Source of the DNA: Hyphomicrobiaceae bacterium
GTDB lineage: Bacteria; Pseudomonadota; Alphaproteobacteria; Rhizobiales; Hyphomicrobiaceae
Reading direction: 5' to 3'
DNA: 6,735 bases
Assembly (NCBI GenBank): GCA_021775715.1
Contig: JAJFHI010000235.1
Coordinates: 1-6,735 of the forward strand
Shown here: positions 4,082 to 6,735 of the stretch, piece after piece
How the letters are laid out: each line of letters begins with the position of its first letter
How positions within the stretch are numbered: position 1 is the first letter of the stretch
Notes under the pieces: generated by a model
Databases searched by the model: none
What the model was told of the DNA's origin: nothing
The model's input: the letters and a program-made list of their open reading frames with translations, nothing else
Translations under genes and position numbers: made by a program

Positions 4082-4651
4082 ATGACGCCTCAACGCGTTC
4101 TTCTCGGTCACATCTCTCAAGCCAACGGTTTGCGCGGCGACGTGCTCATCAAGAGCCACACCGCCGTGCCTGAGGATATTGCAGCCTACGGCCCCTTGAC
4201 CAACAAGGACGGCAGTCGGGCCTTCGACATCCGCGTGGTCCGCGTCACCGCAAAAGGCGTGGTTGCGAAAATAACAGGCGTTAGCAACCGCGATGCTTCC
4301 GAAGCCTTGCGCGGCACCGAACTCTATATCGACCGTGAAAAACTTCCCGCACCCGACGAAGACGACTTCTATTACGCGGACCTGATAGGTGTTGATGCTA
4401 TCGGCGAAGACGGTCGCAAAGTTGGAACCGTCGTTGCCGTGCAAAATTTCGGAGCTGGCGATCTGTTAGAAATTCGCATCACAAAGGCCAAGGGAACAGA
4501 ACTTCTGCCGTTTACGAAAGCATTTGTGCCCCATGTCAATTTGGACGCGGGCCACGTCACGATTGTCTGGCCGGAAGACAGCCCCGACGAAGATGGCGAG
4601 ACAATCGAAGACGACAAGGTGGAAACCGACGCAGATGAGGGCACGGCCTAA
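4082..4651 (+). CDS. rimM: Ribosome maturation factor RimM
   Basis: The 189-residue protein helps fold the 16S rRNA 3' domain by binding ribosomal protein S19. The N-terminal barrel starts RVLLGHISQANGLRGDVLIK (5-24), the equivalent of the family's G-R-I-x-x-A-H-G-I-R-G-E-V block, here with Asn for the usual His. The PRC-barrel follows from about 98: YYADLIGVDA, GTVVAVQNFGAGDLLEI, LLPFTKAFVPHVNLD and a VTIVWPE strand. The last 25 residues are an acidic tail. I chose the ATG at 4082 because family proteins begin just before RVLLG and a GGAAAG lies nine bases upstream; an in-frame TTG at 4046 would add an unfamiliar basic stretch. No trmD follows. The stop overlaps the stop of the minus-strand hydroxylase gene by four bases. 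Confidence 0.95.
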   Translation: MTPQRVLLGHISQANGLRGDVLIKSHTAVPEDIAAYGPLTNKDGSRAFDIRVVRVTAKGVVAKITGVSNRDASEALRGTELYIDREKLPAPDEDDFYYADLIGVDAIGEDGRKVGTVVAVQNFGAGDLLEIRITKAKGTELLPFTKAFVPHVNLDAGHVTIVWPEDSPDEDGETIEDDKVETDADEGTA

Positions 4652-5934
4652 ACAGCTTCGCCGCGAAGTAGCTTTGGAACGTCTCCCGACATGCCAGCTG
4701 CCGTGTTGACAAGCTGTTGCTTGGCCCAGGGCATGCGGTCGAGAAGCCCCATGCCAGCATCACGTGCAGCCCGCAGCAAAACGCCGTCGTTGGAAAACAA
4801 TCGATTGAGGCCATCGAAGGCCGTCGTGGAAATAACGCTGTCAAAGCGGCGCCATTGTTGATACGCGGCAAGTGTGTCGCCAGCACCCGGGTCCAACCCA
4901 ACACGAACGGCTTCGGCCACAACTTCGGTCAAAGCCGCCACGTCGCGCAGGCCGAGGTTGAGGCCCTGCCCAGCAATCGGATGTACGCCGCGTGCTGCAT
5001 CGCCGACGAGTGCCAGCCGATCAGCCACAAAACTGCGGGCCACATGAGTTTCCAACGGCCAACTTTGGCGCGGCCCGACAAGCTCGAGCACACCAAGCTC
5101 CGCACCGAACCGCAATTTCACTTCTTCTAAAAACTCCGCATCTGTCATGGCCAGAATTCGCTGGGCATTATCGGCGGCCTCACTCCACGTAACGCAAGAT
5201 CTCTCGCCCGGCAGTGGCAGGATGGCGAACGGGCCGGAGGGCAAAAAGTGTTGAATGGCCCGGCCATCGTGGGGTCTTGAATGTCTGACCTGCGTGACGA
5301 TGCCGATCTGGTTATGTGACCAGGACGTCAATTTAATGCCGACAAGTTTGCGCAGCTGCGACCGGCGCCCGTCGGCTGCGATCGCGAGCGGCGCTTTAAT
5401 TTCCGTCCCATCATTAAGCGTGGTCGTTGTCGAAAACGCATCGGTCGCAATGCTTTTCGGTGACGCATCATTGATGACTGTCACGGCGCCAGCGGCCTGC
5501 AACATTCCTACACGGCGGCGAAGAGCTGCTTCCAAGATATCGGACTGGAGAATGAAGCTTGCCGGTGCATGATCATCGAGCGTGTTGTCATAGCTCATGA
5601 CATGGCGCCTGACCCCGGCACCGAGTTCGGAATCGGTCAGCACGATTTTGCGAACCGGATGGGCCTCGTCACGCACCTCCGACCAGAGCCCAAGGACTTC
5701 AAGCATCCGCTGTGAACCGGCAGAAATGGCAAAGGCGCGGCCGCCCTGTGGATACGCATTACCATGCTGATCGACGGCACCATCTAAAGCAGCACCCACC
5801 GTGGCAGATGTTCTGTCGAGCAGGGCTATTCGAAAATCCGGGCCCAGCGCATCGACGAGCGCGACAGCCTGTGCGTGACCGACAAAACTGCGGCCGGAAA
5901 TTATGATGTCAAAGTCGTGCACCAAACGCGTCAT
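4648..5934 (-). CDS. UbiH/UbiF/VisC/Coq6-family FAD-dependent hydroxylase (ubiquinone biosynthesis)
   Basis: The 428-residue flavoprotein monooxygenase is of the type that hydroxylates the aromatic ring of ubiquinone precursors using O2 and NAD(P)H. The Rossmann strand DFDIIISGRSFVGHAQAVAL lies at residues 7-26, a DG motif (LAIAADGRRSQLRKLVG) at 183-199, and the FAD-ribityl GD motif (LALVGDAARGVHPIAGQG) at 307-324, followed by the LNLGLRDVAAL typical of the family. Length is normal. The Rossmann glycine motif reads G14-R-S-F-V-G19, with Ser in place of the central Gly of GxGxxG. Which ring position it acts on (UbiH, UbiF, UbiI or UbiL type) cannot be told from sequence alone, so no symbol is given. 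It converges on rimM and is divergent from tesB. No strong ribosome site precedes the ATG. Confidence 0.9.
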   Translation of the reverse strand: MTRLVHDFDIIISGRSFVGHAQAVALVDALGPDFRIALLDRTSATVGAALDGAVDQHGNAYPQGGRAFAISAGSQRMLEVLGLWSEVRDEAHPVRKIVLTDSELGAGVRRHVMSYDNTLDDHAPASFILQSDILEAALRRRVGMLQAAGAVTVINDASPKSIATDAFSTTTTLNDGTEIKAPLAIAADGRRSQLRKLVGIKLTSWSHNQIGIVTQVRHSRPHDGRAIQHFLPSGPFAILPLPGERSCVTWSEAADNAQRILAMTDAEFLEEVKLRFGAELGVLELVGPRQSWPLETHVARSFVADRLALVGDAARGVHPIAGQGLNLGLRDVAALTEVVAEAVRVGLDPGAGDTLAAYQQWRRFDSVISTTAFDGLNRLFSNDGVLLRAARDAGMGLLDRMPWAKQQLVNTAAGMSGDVPKLLRGEAV

Positions 5935-6062
5935 CCAAATTCGTCTAATTTTGCCAGATCGCCTGGCCCAATTCGCATCATCGGCTTATCAGGTATAAGC
6001 AAATTGCACCAACGTCCAAGTTGCCCCGTCGCTCATTGGCAAAACAACAAAAAGCATCCATC
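5935..6062. promoter_or_regulatory. Divergent promoter region between the hydroxylase gene and tesB
   Basis: This 128-bp gap must hold the starts for both genes. An inverted repeat, GCTTAT (5984-5989) and ATAAGC (5995-6000), has a 5-base spacer. On the minus strand, TTGGAC (6019-6014) and TATACC (5997-5992) are 16 bp apart and could be the hydroxylase promoter, with the inverted repeat over its -10. Matches to consensus are partial. No convincing tesB promoter or Shine-Dalgarno sequence was seen. Confidence 0.35.
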
Positions 6063-6735
6063 ATGACAGAAGCATCCACACCGCCCAAAACCGATACGCC
6101 CGAAAAAGCCTTGGTCGATATTCTCAATTTGGAGACCGTCGGCGCCAATCACTTTCGCGGTAGTCGCGGAGAGAAGGGTTGGCATCGCGTGTACGGCGGC
6201 CAGGTTCTCGGACAGGCGCTGTCAGCGGCGACACAAACTGTCGATGACAGCCGCAGTGCGCATTCCTTGCACGGCTATTTCTTGCTTCCAGGCGACCCCA
6301 ATCACCCGATCGACTATCAGGTCGAGTTGACCCGCGATGGTGGAAGCTTTTCGACCCGGCGCGTCAAAGCTGTGCAAAACGACAGATCGATTTTCACGAT
6401 GAGCGCTTCTTTTCACAGCCCAGAAACCGGCCTCGACCATCAATTCGAGATGCCGGATGTGCCGCCGCCTGAAGATCTGCACTCCATCACTGAGATTGTG
6501 AAACAAAACTTCGACAATCTGAATGAGATGATCAGACTCTACTGGAAACGCACCGGCCCAATCGAAATGCGGCCCGTGGAGACGTCCCGTTACGATGGCC
6601 AGAGCGACAGATCACCAAAGCAGCACACATGGCTGAAGGCCGTGGCACCGCTTCCCGACGACCCGGCCATTCATCAGGCCGTGCTCGCCTACGCCTCCGA
6701 CTTCACGTTGCTGGACACCGCGCTCGTTGCGCACG
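6063..6735 (+). CDS. tesB: Acyl-CoA thioesterase II (TesB), 5' part, cut by the window edge
   Basis: The frame runs open from the ATG at 6063 to the window end, giving 224 residues of a protein usually near 285-290. TesB hydrolyses fatty acyl-CoA esters to free acid and CoA in the cytoplasm. Family blocks are visible in order: FRGSRGEKGWHRVYGGQVLGQAL (30-52), SLHGYFLLPGDPNHPIDYQV (68-87), the first hot-dog domain's RDGGSFSTRRVKAVQ (91-105), IFTMSASFH (110-118), and LAYASDFTLLDTAL (208-221). D213 matches the catalytic Asp of E. coli TesB (Asp204); the Thr and Gln partners would lie beyond the edge. The start is the first ATG after the divergent gap and gives a usual N-terminal length, although no Shine-Dalgarno sequence is clear. 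Confidence 0.94.
   Translation, partial: MTEASTPPKTDTPEKALVDILNLETVGANHFRGSRGEKGWHRVYGGQVLGQALSAATQTVDDSRSAHSLHGYFLLPGDPNHPIDYQVELTRDGGSFSTRRVKAVQNDRSIFTMSASFHSPETGLDHQFEMPDVPPPEDLHSITEIVKQNFDNLNEMIRLYWKRTGPIEMRPVETSRYDGQSDRSPKQHTWLKAVAPLPDDPAIHQAVLAYASDFTLLDTALVAH

Noticed and set aside
3869..4444. 191-aa minus-strand frame opposite the HTH gene end and rimM
   Set aside because: It is antisense to clear rimM coding sequence, shows no family features and has no convincing ribosome site.
4717..5130. 137-aa plus-strand frame opposite the hydroxylase gene
   Set aside because: It is antisense to conserved UbiH-family motifs; composition and lack of domains mark it as a shadow.

Overview
The window looks like a chromosomal stretch of an alphaproteobacterium, probably Hyphomicrobiales-like; this is an inference. 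The grounds are the gene set (ffh tail, rpsP with a long Ala/Pro/Glu tail, rimM, a UbiH/Coq6-type hydroxylase, tesB), the moderately high G+C of the core genes, and the family resemblance of the transposase. No species can be named from the sequence.

Layout: (1) 1-165, 3' end of ffh (SRP54), followed by rpsP (252-686) and a clear intrinsic terminator (725-756). (2) 816-3406, a complete, apparently intact 2,591-bp IS1595-family transposable element. It has 25-bp terminal inverted repeats (23/25 identical) and an exact 8-bp target duplication, TTTCTGTA, on both sides (808-815 and 3407-3414). It carries its transposase plus passenger genes: a 37-aa very basic peptide, a 62-aa ribbon-helix-helix (RHH) protein behind a helically phased operator-like repeat, a 55-aa charged protein, and a convergent 274-aa protein ending in a HEPN-like RNxxxH motif. 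(3) 3414-3986, a host gene for an XRE-type helix-turn-helix protein with a GrlR-like beta-rich C-terminal half. The element sits exactly against its start codon. (4) rimM (4082-4651), tail to tail (4-nt overlap) with a ubiquinone-biosynthesis FAD hydroxylase on the minus strand (4648-5934). (5) A 128-bp divergent promoter region and the 5' part of tesB (6063 to the window edge).

How the genes relate: ffh, rpsP and rimM belong to the SRP/ribosome-assembly cluster that in many alphaproteobacteria reads ffh-rpsP-rimM-trmD-rplS. Here it is broken twice: the HTH gene and the element lie between rpsP and rimM, and no trmD follows rimM. Restoring the empty site by joining 815 to 3415 gives an HTH gene whose upstream DNA held two copies of TGCTATTTTT. 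The element has cut that DNA off and replaced it with its own right end, which contains an outward TATAAT.

The most interesting part is the cargo. A small RHH regulator with its own operator, a small charged protein and a candidate HEPN protein inside a minimal transposon look like a possible toxin-antitoxin or defence module. The sequence shows the parts; that function is a hypothesis.
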